This document shows positions 1 through 7,036 of a stretch of 53,820 bases of DNA, piece by piece (position 1 is the stretch's first letter; each line of letters starts with the position of its first letter). Position numbers and translations under genes: made by a program. Origin of the DNA: Aerococcaceae bacterium (GTDB taxonomy: Bacteria > Bacillota > Bacilli > Lactobacillales > Aerococcaceae); assembly GCA_030525795.1 (NCBI GenBank), contig JAUNEB010000005.1:1-53820 (forward strand), read 5' to 3'. The notes below the pieces were generated by a model that did no database searches, had not been told where the DNA came from, and was given only the letters and a program-made list of their open reading frames with translations.

Positions 1-1124
1 ATTACTCGGACCTTTTTAATATACAAACAAGGAAGTTTGAAGATGGAAAGGAAAAAATAGATCAAAAGGGATTTCAGATTCATGAATTTGATGGTCAAGG
101 ACGTGTAGTACATGAGGTAGTATCTCCTGATAGTAGATATTTACATGTGATTGTTGATGTACCAGATTTTAATATGTCAAAGGATGATTATTTGGAAAAA
201 CATTCTGGGCGAACAAAATACACAGATAATGTTTCTTGTGTCAAACTTTATGAGTATAATCAGGTTGCAAATCTGTTTTATTGTCCACTTTCTCAGGATA
301 ATAATGATACAATTAGAGATTATTGTATAGCTGAAATAGAAGGGATTTTAGGACTTAGGAGTAACCTTTTAAAAGATAATCCTTCGCATTTTAATCAAGT
401 ATACCTGAAATATGTAGGTTCATTATTGGATCATAGCATTGGACAAGCACACAGTGAATCTGGTTTTCCAGAAATATCCTTTGGAGAAATACTTTCCATT
501 ATTGAAAAGGAAACTCCTAAAGATGAAGTATATGAAATGAAAAATAATTTGACCTATAGGTGGGAAAAATATCGTCGTGATTCTGTAAGTGACATTGAAG
601 AGGAAGATATTAAACTTATGGATGAGATAAATAATCAATTACTGTCACTGACTAAAGATGAGTTTTATGAATTTGTGAGAATGATGTTACCACACGAAAA
701 TTCAGATGAAAATTTTTTAGAATTGTTTCGTAAAGCCCCAATGGAGGATATATTTTATGTATTATTGGAGAAAATTAAGGGATTTTCGTTTAAAGCTTAC
801 AGTTATTTAGATGATAATGAGAAGAGTTATAGAACTTCTTTGATTAGTACACCGGATAGACCTGGGAGAATTGCAAAAATTATTCAAGAAATAATTGGCA
901 ACTCAGAATTTTTAAAAGCTACTTTCAATCATGATTTCCTTATTAATAGAGATATAGACGAGTTGCATATTGGGAATAGAATTGATGAATTTGATGGCGT
1001 GCCAGATAATAGATATCGTGAAGAATGGAATACTGGGGTACAACATAACATTTTTAAACCAAATATGGAATTTATTAGCATTGAGAAAGTGAAAGAAAAG
1101 AATTTGAGTGTGCCGGAGGGCTAA
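1..1124 (+). CDS. ABC-3C system effector/C-terminal-domain protein, 5' end missing
   Basis: The reading frame is open from the left edge (first full codon at base 3) to the TAA at 1122-1124, so the start lies outside the window; an internal GTG at 147 is not a credible start because the frame continues upstream without a stop. About 373 residues are visible. They are acidic and mostly helical, with no catalytic motif I recognise and no membrane segment. The assignment rests on context: the gene ends 1 base before a second small gene and then an SMC-like ATPase, the effector-CTD, middle component, ABC order described for ABC-three-component conflict systems. In that scheme the toxic or nuclease domain is at the N-terminus, here outside the window. 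Codon use is AT-rich (many AGA, ATA, TTA), unlike the core genes downstream. Confidence 0.6.
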   Translation, partial: YSDLFNIQTRKFEDGKEKIDQKGFQIHEFDGQGRVVHEVVSPDSRYLHVIVDVPDFNMSKDDYLEKHSGRTKYTDNVSCVKLYEYNQVANLFYCPLSQDNNDTIRDYCIAEIEGILGLRSNLLKDNPSHFNQVYLKYVGSLLDHSIGQAHSESGFPEISFGEILSIIEKETPKDEVYEMKNNLTYRWEKYRRDSVSDIEEEDIKLMDEINNQLLSLTKDEFYEFVRMMLPHENSDENFLELFRKAPMEDIFYVLLEKIKGFSFKAYSYLDDNEKSYRTSLISTPDRPGRIAKIIQEIIGNSEFLKATFNHDFLINRDIDELHIGNRIDEFDGVPDNRYREEWNTGVQHNIFKPNMEFISIEKVKEKNLSVPEG

Positions 1125-1125
1125 T

Positions 1126-1821
1126 ATGAGAGACATTGTTATAAAATTTTTACAAAATAACCATTTTAATCAGTTGGATACAGATTTTGATTTCTATACG
1201 AACTCGCAATACTCAGAGTATTTTATAGTTAGTGAATATAGTCCTAATGAGCTACATAATTTTTTTGATGATGATAAGACTTCACAAGTAATAAAAGAGT
1301 TTGAAAGACTGTCTGTGAAATCAGAACACGAGAATATTAAGAAAAATACCTCTCTGTTTATTTTGGTAGAAGTTGATCATTTAAAAGAAGCATTTGAAGA
1401 TGAAAAAATCCAAAGATCAATATTATTGATTGAAGAGGATTATTACTATTTTAGAAAGTTCGTTTTATTATACAGTCAAGAAGGCTTATCGGATTTGCAA
1501 TACAAAGTTACCAATGAAGCACTCTATGAATATTTAGAATCTAATATGAATGCTTTTGAAGAAGATATGTTTTTTAATGAATCGTATTTTATGGCGATGG
1601 AAATTGGAGTCAAATTACCGTTTTTTACGCTTCCTAAAAGAAATGATATTTATCAAAGTATAGAAAATCAGTATCATGATAATAAGGATGAACTAGATGA
1701 TAGATTATTGGATTTTTATAGTAAAGTTACTGATGAGAACTTATCAGAATCACTAAAAGATATTTCTCTTGATGATGAAAATATTTCTGAATTACGAAAA
1801 ATAGGGGGATTATTACCATGA
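1126..1821 (+). CDS. ABC-3C system middle component-like protein
   Basis: This 231-residue acidic protein has no motif that I recognise. I chose the ATG at 1126 rather than the GTG at 1108 because a GGAGGG ribosome site (about 1115-1120) sits just before it and the upstream gene stops at 1124. Its stop overlaps the next start by four bases (ATGA at 1818-1821), so translation is probably coupled to the ATPase gene. Position and size fit the middle component of an ABC-three-component system, which is thought to bridge the effector protein and the ABC ATPase. The sequence alone would not identify it; the call is inferred from gene order. Confidence 0.55.
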   Translation: MRDIVIKFLQNNHFNQLDTDFDFYTNSQYSEYFIVSEYSPNELHNFFDDDKTSQVIKEFERLSVKSEHENIKKNTSLFILVEVDHLKEAFEDEKIQRSILLIEEDYYYFRKFVLLYSQEGLSDLQYKVTNEALYEYLESNMNAFEEDMFFNESYFMAMEIGVKLPFFTLPKRNDIYQSIENQYHDNKDELDDRLLDFYSKVTDENLSESLKDISLDDENISELRKIGGLLP

Positions 1822-4475
1822 GAATCAAAAAAATCATAATAAAAAACTTTAAAAATATAAAGGAAACTAGAATTATTGATTTTCAAGAGAATGTAACTTT
1901 GTTTGTTGGACCAAATGGATTTGGAAAAACTACAATTTTTGATGCAATAGAGTTATCATTAACTGGGAAAATCCGTCGAATTGAAGAGTCCGATTATAGC
2001 GATGGTAGAAGTAGTTTTAGTACTCCTTATTTTCAAAATAATCCTGAGGAAGATACATTCATTGAGCTAATGTTGACAAATGATGAAGGTAGTTCTTTGA
2101 TAGTATCTAGTCTTTATAGGAGTAGTATGAATGCTGAGGGAAGTAATGTACCAAAGTTTTCGTTTTCTAAATTCAAAAGAGGAGTTCGATTGGATTCAGT
2201 AATCTCAGCTCAACCGATTGAAGATTTTGATGATTTAGATGAAAATGATATACAAAAGGTTATTAGTCAATTTTTAGGATATGAATCAGATGATTATAAC
2301 CTGGGTGCTACTTTTGATTTGTTTCATTATATTCAACAAGATGAAACAGCTTATTATTTGAAGCAAAAGGAGAAAGATAGAAAGGAACAATTGAATTTTC
2401 TTTTAAATATTGGAGCCTATGTCAATAGAAAAAATAGATTAGAGCGTTTAAGAAGTGTTCTATCCTCCAGTGAAAAAGATCTAAAAGCAAAAAGAGATAA
2501 GTTAAAGAACCATCCAATTAAGAACAATGCTCTTTATACTAAATTATCTCTTAGAGCAGATACTAACTTTGATTTTAACAATAAGTCGATTGTTTTTGAT
2601 GACGAATTGTCAACTGAAAGTTTAAATAGATATCTGACAGAACTTGATAAATTACAAGAATTTCGAAATTCATTTTCTCCTAAGGATTATTTTCTTAGAA
2701 AACAAAGTGAACAATTTGAGCGAGAGGTGTTGGAAGATAAAGATTTTATTTGCTACTTATTAGTTAGAAAAATCTTTGAAAATCAGGAAAATATAGAGTC
2801 TATTAAACAAAATCATAGTTTAATTTCAAATGAAAAAAATTGCTCTTATTTTTTGCTTAAAAACTATGTTGAACAACTGGAATCGTTGGAAAATGATAGC
2901 AGGATATTTAAACGTGGAAAAATTCTAAAGAGTTTGCTTGATGTCGAAATTGATAAACTTAATATAGAGTCAATTAAGAATTCTTTAAATGGTTTTGTAG
3001 GTTGGGAATTTGGCAAAGTATGGTTTGAAACGTTTGATTCCATGCTAACAAATTACAAGAATAAAAAAGAGCAGTTGGATGATGGAACAGATTCGATTAA
3101 CAAGCTACTCGAGATAAGAAGTCGTCTAAAAGAACATAGTGATAATAACCATTCAGAATGTGCATTTTGTGGTTATGATTGGATTGAAAACAAGAATTTA
3201 CTGCTTGCTTACGAAGAAACAACGAATCAACTGCGTAAAAATTTGACTAATTTTGAAATAGAAGTTTCAAATTTAGTTGAAGAATTAAATCAATTAAAAA
3301 TAGAGTTGCAAAATCAAATTCAAATTGAGCAAGAGAAACTCTTTGTTCTTCCTGATGATTTTTTAGCGGTGATACGATCCATAGGTAATTATAATTTTCC
3401 TGAGTCTTTTAGCAACGTAGTTGTAATGAACTCAGAGATTACGCCTATGTTAGTTGATAAAATTGCTTCGCTACAAAAGTTTGAGATTTTGAAAAAAGAG
3501 TTAATAAGTTCATTGCAAGAAAAACTGTTGATTCCAAATGAAGTCTATAGTACTTTCCTTAGAGTTGTAAATAAGAGAGTAGATTTTGAAAAACTTTTAG
3601 AAAAATATTCTATTTTAGATCGAGAATCAATAAGGGAATTTGAAATTTCTTTTGAACTCTTGCCCATTTCCTTGCATAAATTTAAAGAGAATAAAGATAG
3701 GCTATTAGTATTTTTAGAGGAACTTAAATCACATATAGTATTTGATTATTCTAAAAGTTTAGATCCGCAAAAACTATTTGATAAATACTTTGCATCTGAT
3801 GAAAAAACTTTTGAGGATTGTACTATAGAAAGGATCGGTCAAAAAAGGGAGTATATTATTAATCAGTTTGAATTACAAAGTTTGACGATGTTTAACAAAA
3901 TTGAGAAACGCCTTCAAATAATCGAACGAACGATTACTTATCTTCAGCAACGTGTTAGAGAATTAAATAAAAATATAAAATCCTACCAAGAGCAGATGAT
4001 TCAGAAGTTGAAGCTTCCTTTTTATATGTACACTGCTAAGATTTTACAAAATTACCAACAAGGAATGGGAGTTCTACTAACAACTCAAAATAATTCTAAT
4101 ATCAGGTTTATAGCAAATAGTAATAGTGAGCAAGATGTGATGTATCAATTGAGTTCTGGACAAATAGCTGTTATTTCGTTTGCTTTCACTTTGGCACTAA
4201 ATACAACATTTAAGATTTCAAAAGACTTCAAATTTCTATCAATTGATGATCCGATTCAAGATATGGATTCTATGAATGTATATGCTTTAATTGATTTAAT
4301 AAGACATTCATTATCAGACTATCAAATTATTATGTCCACACATAATGATGGTAGTGCTATGTTTATTAAATATAAATTTGAACTATTTTCAGATTCTGAA
4401 ATATCTAAGGTAGGCTTAAAAAATATAAAAGACATTATGTTACAGAATGAAAATAGAACCGAAGATAAAAAGTAA
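1818..4475 (+). CDS. SMC/Rad50-like ABC ATPase with zinc hook, ABC-3C system
   Basis: This 885-residue ATPase has the split ABC-head, coiled-coil, hook layout of the RecF/SbcC/Rad50 group. Walker A is GPNGFGKT at residues 31-38. A single Cys-x-x-Cys hook (CAFC) lies near residue 448, almost the exact midpoint, between long Glu/Lys/Asn-rich coiled coils. The ABC signature reads SSGQ near residue 779, Walker B is LSIDDP near 806 and the switch histidine is in STHND near 840. All nucleotide-site motifs look intact, so it should bind and hydrolyse ATP and dimerise through the hook. No SbcD/Mre11 nuclease gene is adjacent; the partners are the two small genes upstream, which favours an ABC-three-component defence system over general DNA repair. 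Base use is strongly AT-rich, suggesting transfer. Confidence 0.8.
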   Translation: MRIKKIIIKNFKNIKETRIIDFQENVTLFVGPNGFGKTTIFDAIELSLTGKIRRIEESDYSDGRSSFSTPYFQNNPEEDTFIELMLTNDEGSSLIVSSLYRSSMNAEGSNVPKFSFSKFKRGVRLDSVISAQPIEDFDDLDENDIQKVISQFLGYESDDYNLGATFDLFHYIQQDETAYYLKQKEKDRKEQLNFLLNIGAYVNRKNRLERLRSVLSSSEKDLKAKRDKLKNHPIKNNALYTKLSLRADTNFDFNNKSIVFDDELSTESLNRYLTELDKLQEFRNSFSPKDYFLRKQSEQFEREVLEDKDFICYLLVRKIFENQENIESIKQNHSLISNEKNCSYFLLKNYVEQLESLENDSRIFKRGKILKSLLDVEIDKLNIESIKNSLNGFVGWEFGKVWFETFDSMLTNYKNKKEQLDDGTDSINKLLEIRSRLKEHSDNNHSECAFCGYDWIENKNLLLAYEETTNQLRKNLTNFEIEVSNLVEELNQLKIELQNQIQIEQEKLFVLPDDFLAVIRSIGNYNFPESFSNVVVMNSEITPMLVDKIASLQKFEILKKELISSLQEKLLIPNEVYSTFLRVVNKRVDFEKLLEKYSILDRESIREFEISFELLPISLHKFKENKDRLLVFLEELKSHIVFDYSKSLDPQKLFDKYFASDEKTFEDCTIERIGQKREYIINQFELQSLTMFNKIEKRLQIIERTITYLQQRVRELNKNIKSYQEQMIQKLKLPFYMYTAKILQNYQQGMGVLLTTQNNSNIRFIANSNSEQDVMYQLSSGQIAVISFAFTLALNTTFKISKDFKFLSIDDPIQDMDSMNVYALIDLIRHSLSDYQIIMSTHNDGSAMFIKYKFELFSDSEISKVGLKNIKDIMLQNENRTEDKK

Positions 4476-4524
4476 CTTATTGATAAGATTGTGAAGCATT
4501 GCCATTATTCAAATTGTAGTTTCC

Positions 4525-4550
4525 AAGAGCCACTCGGCTCTTTTTCTTTT
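4525..4550 (+). terminator. Rho-independent terminator of the ABC-3C operon
   Basis: A 6-bp stem AGAGCC/GGCTCT (4526-4531 and 4536-4541) with loop ACTC is followed by a run of Ts. It lies 50 bases after the ATPase stop and closes the accessory operon. Confidence 0.8.
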
Positions 4551-4619
4551 CCTGTGATAATTTTTCCAGCACTGTCTTGTTACACTCTATCTAGTTTTAG
4601 AAAATCAACTCTTGATTTT

Positions 4620-4842
4620 TGATTGGGGGTTTGGGGGCGAAGCCACCATAGTTTCTTATCGTCGGCTGACAAACCTGTAAGGTTTGGGGTCAGCTGGCGA
4701 TTAGATTTTGGGTTATTGTGTCCACAATAACTGAGCTCGCAAAAGCCGAAAAGCGAAGCGTTGAGGCTCTTAGGAAGCACCCGTATCTCATACGGTATCG
4801 GGGCTGACCCGATAGAGGCCACTAGAGAAGGAGTATAACGAG
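4620..4842 (+). other. oriT-like cluster of inverted repeats (decayed mobile element)
   Basis: This gene-free stretch is more GC-rich than both flanks and carries four inverted repeats in 150 bases. They are GCTGAC-AAACC/GGTTT-GTCAGC with a three-base bulge (4665-4694), a perfect TTATTGTG/CACAATAA (4713-4730), CCGTAT/ATACGG (4781-4795) and ATCGGG/CCCGAT (4797-4813). The block ends directly at the start of a broken mobC-like gene. Inverted repeats just upstream of a relaxosome accessory gene are the usual form of a transfer origin in conjugative and mobilisable elements of Gram-positive bacteria. No relaxase gene is present, so this would be a remnant. The oriT call is inferred; the nic site is not located. 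Confidence 0.5.
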
Positions 4843-5061
4843 ATGACAGACCACTACCGCATTATCCGTAAGGAAATCAATCTGACACCAGAAGAACTGG
4901 AGCAGATTCAGGAGCTGATGAAGCAGGAACACGCCGACCAGTTTTCCCCTTTTGTCCGTCAAAAGCCGATGGATTTGGTTTAGAGGAAGCAGGCAGTGAC
5001 GGACTGGTTTACCCTCTGGCAGTCCCAGAAGATCGAACAAATCAGTCGGGACATTCACTGA
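4843..5061 (+). pseudogene. mobC-like relaxosome accessory gene, disrupted and truncated
   Basis: The frame opens at ATG 4843 after a good AGAAGGAG site and encodes a start typical of MobC-type mobilisation proteins (RKEINLTPEELEQIQELM). A TAG interrupts it at 4981-4983. Translation past the stop in the same frame gives TDWFTLWQSQKIEQISRDIH, which also resembles MobC, before a TGA at 5059-5061. The family is usually over 100 residues, so the 3' end is lost too. MobC proteins help the relaxase open DNA at oriT; no relaxase gene follows. With the inverted repeats upstream it marks the scar of a conjugative or mobilisable element beside the ABC-3C operon. Family naming is from remembered resemblance, not a search. 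Confidence 0.65.
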
Positions 5062-5211
5062 GTTACCGTTATTGTTGTTTAAGTTTCGGATGATGGATAA
5101 CTATTCATTAGTCGAATTATGTATTGATACCAGATGAATTAATACCAATCGATTGGATAATGACTCAATAAAAGTTAGATTTTCTGTCTATCTTTTGGGA
5201 TGCAGGTCACT

Positions 5212-5239
5212 TTTGCTTTAACGGTTTTTGTGATATAAT
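5212..5239 (+). promoter_or_regulatory. Promoter of ypiB-cca-dinG
   Basis: An extended -10 (TGA-TATAAT, 5231-5239) follows a weak -35 in the TTTTGCTT stretch (about 5211-5218). It is 35 bases upstream of the ypiB start and is the first core-genome promoter after the accessory region. The remaining bases from 5062 to 5210 show nothing I can name. Confidence 0.65.
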
Positions 5240-5273
5240 CATAGGGAATTTTGAGTGTTAAGGAGGGGCTTGT

Positions 5274-5822
5274 ATGTTGCACTATAATCAACGAAAACGC
5301 CAATTTTTTCAGTGGGTATTGGAGCGTTATCGTCATGCGGATCCTGCGGTTACGTATTTATTACAGTTTTTGATGACACAACCCGATTATATTGAGCATA
5401 TCGTCTTTTCGGAACAAGTGAAATATGCACCGCGCGGTATTTATATTTCATATCAGACGAATACGGCAGTTCCGTTTGTTTATTTCAAGGATAAGTTGTC
5501 GTACACGCGCAGTGAGCAAGCATTTCACGATATTCGCTTGAATCAGTTGTTTACTAAAGAGACGTTCTATATCGAGTTGAATATCCCAGACTTTTATGCG
5601 CAATTGTACGCACGCGATTTATTTACCGAAAATCCTTATGCACCTGTTGATGAAACGTTGGTGACGTCATTGGATAGTGCTTTATATCAAATGAGTTATC
5701 AAGTAGAATTACGCCATTTGAATGAGCAGTTGAACACGGCGTTGGAAGAGCGCGACTTTGAAGCGGCTAATCAACTGGCGCAGCGCATTGAACAGTTGAA
5801 AGGGGCAGAGCATGAAGATTGA
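5274..5822 (+). CDS. ypiB: UPF0302/YpiB family protein
   Basis: This 182-residue soluble protein matches the UPF0302 (YpiB) family of Firmicutes in length and layout: a compact N-terminal domain (about residues 1-130) and a Glu/Gln-rich helical C-terminus of the UVR-motif type (about 145-178, with ALEERDFEAANQLAQRIEQL). The biochemical role is not established. The ATG follows an AAGGAGGGG site. It overlaps the start of cca by 11 bases, so the two are co-translated. It is the first intact core gene after the mobile-element remnant. Confidence 0.75.
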   Translation: MLHYNQRKRQFFQWVLERYRHADPAVTYLLQFLMTQPDYIEHIVFSEQVKYAPRGIYISYQTNTAVPFVYFKDKLSYTRSEQAFHDIRLNQLFTKETFYIELNIPDFYAQLYARDLFTENPYAPVDETLVTSLDSALYQMSYQVELRHLNEQLNTALEERDFEAANQLAQRIEQLKGAEHED

Positions 5823-7020
5823 GTTAAATCAACCGCTATATCAGTCGGCGTTGCCTGTTATGGAAATCATTGAGCGCGCAGGACATCAAGTTTACTTTGT
5901 TGGTGGGTGCGTGCGTGATACGTTATTGGGACACGACATTCACGATATTGATATCGCTAGCAGTGCGACACCTGATGAAATTCAGGCGCTTTTTAGAACA
6001 ACGATTGATGTCGGCAAAGAACACGGGACAGTGATTGTCGTCTTCAAAGGAATTCCTTATGAAATTACAACGTTTCGTACAGAAGGCGTTTATAGTGACT
6101 TTAGACGTCCCGATAGTGTGGCTTTTGTGCGTAACCTAGAGGAAGACACATTGCGCAGAGATTTCACTATGAATGCACTTGCGGTCAATCCGTCAGGAGA
6201 ATTGTATGACTATCATGGCGGAGTCGCTGATTTACAAGCTAAAATGATTCGCGCGGTCGGTGTAGCGACTGAACGTTTTACGGAAGATGCATTGCGAATT
6301 TTGCGTGCAATTCGTTTTGCCAGTCAATTAGGTTTTTCGATTGAGGCGCAGACGTTTCAAGCGATTCGACAATTAGCTCCCATGTTAAAACATATTTCCA
6401 TTGAGCGCATTCGAATTGAAATGAGTAAATTTTTGATCGGTAAACACATTCAACAAGCCATCCCCATTTTCATTGAAACGGGCATTTTGGAAGTTTTGCC
6501 ACTATTGGAACAACTTCCGCAAGAACAATTACGAGAGGGATTAGCGCAATTACAAGCGCAGTTGATTTCAGCGGTGCCACATGATGAAGCGTTACGTTGG
6601 GCGCTTTTTTTACGCGCTTGTCGCATTGAAGAAGTAGAATCTTTTTTGAAAAAATGGACGCATAGCAACCAATTCATCAAGACCGTGCAATCTATTTTGG
6701 CAGTGATGGACGCCTACGAAAAAGAAGCCATTGACGCGTGGGTCGTGTATCAACATGATTTGGCGGTACTATCACTTGTCCAAGATTATTGCCAAGCACA
6801 TCATTGGGCGTATCAACCACCGTTGTGCGCGCTAAAACAAGCGTTACCGATTCAATCCAAGCGTGATTTAGCCATGAACGGTAAGCAATTAATGGAGGCA
6901 CTCGGCTTGAAAAGCGGCTCCTCACAAGTCGGTGAGTGGCTCAATACAATCGAATATCAAGTCGTCATGGGAGAGCTTGACAATTCTTATGACGCAATAC
7001 GGGCATTGATTCATCAATAG
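5812..7020 (+). CDS. cca: CCA-adding tRNA nucleotidyltransferase
   Basis: The enzyme adds or repairs the 3'-CCA end of tRNAs from CTP and ATP without a nucleic-acid template. The 402-residue length fits the class II bacterial enzyme. The head domain shows FVGGCVRDTLLG (about residues 27-38) and the paired acidic residues of DIHDIDIA that bind the catalytic metals, followed by YEITTFRTEG. The neck shows RRDFTMNALAVN and ALRILRAIRFASQLGF, which form the nucleotide-selection and tRNA-binding segments. The C-terminus is the usual helical tail. It overlaps ypiB and is followed 16 bases later by dinG, so the three probably form an operon. Confidence 0.93.
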   Translation: MKIELNQPLYQSALPVMEIIERAGHQVYFVGGCVRDTLLGHDIHDIDIASSATPDEIQALFRTTIDVGKEHGTVIVVFKGIPYEITTFRTEGVYSDFRRPDSVAFVRNLEEDTLRRDFTMNALAVNPSGELYDYHGGVADLQAKMIRAVGVATERFTEDALRILRAIRFASQLGFSIEAQTFQAIRQLAPMLKHISIERIRIEMSKFLIGKHIQQAIPIFIETGILEVLPLLEQLPQEQLREGLAQLQAQLISAVPHDEALRWALFLRACRIEEVESFLKKWTHSNQFIKTVQSILAVMDAYEKEAIDAWVVYQHDLAVLSLVQDYCQAHHWAYQPPLCALKQALPIQSKRDLAMNGKQLMEALGLKSGSSQVGEWLNTIEYQVVMGELDNSYDAIRALIHQ

Positions 7021-7036
7021 ATAGGAGGTGCTGAAG

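Noticed and set aside
1818..4475. The ATPase as SbcC of a standard SbcCD repair pair.
   Set aside because: No SbcD-like phosphoesterase gene is adjacent, it is coupled to two small unrecognised proteins, and its composition is unlike the core genes.
4580..5058. Two minus-strand ORFs of 80 and 78 codons (4580-4822 and 4822-5058).
   Set aside because: They are antisense to the inverted-repeat cluster and to the mobC remnant, lack ribosome sites, and the plus-strand frame makes better biological sense.
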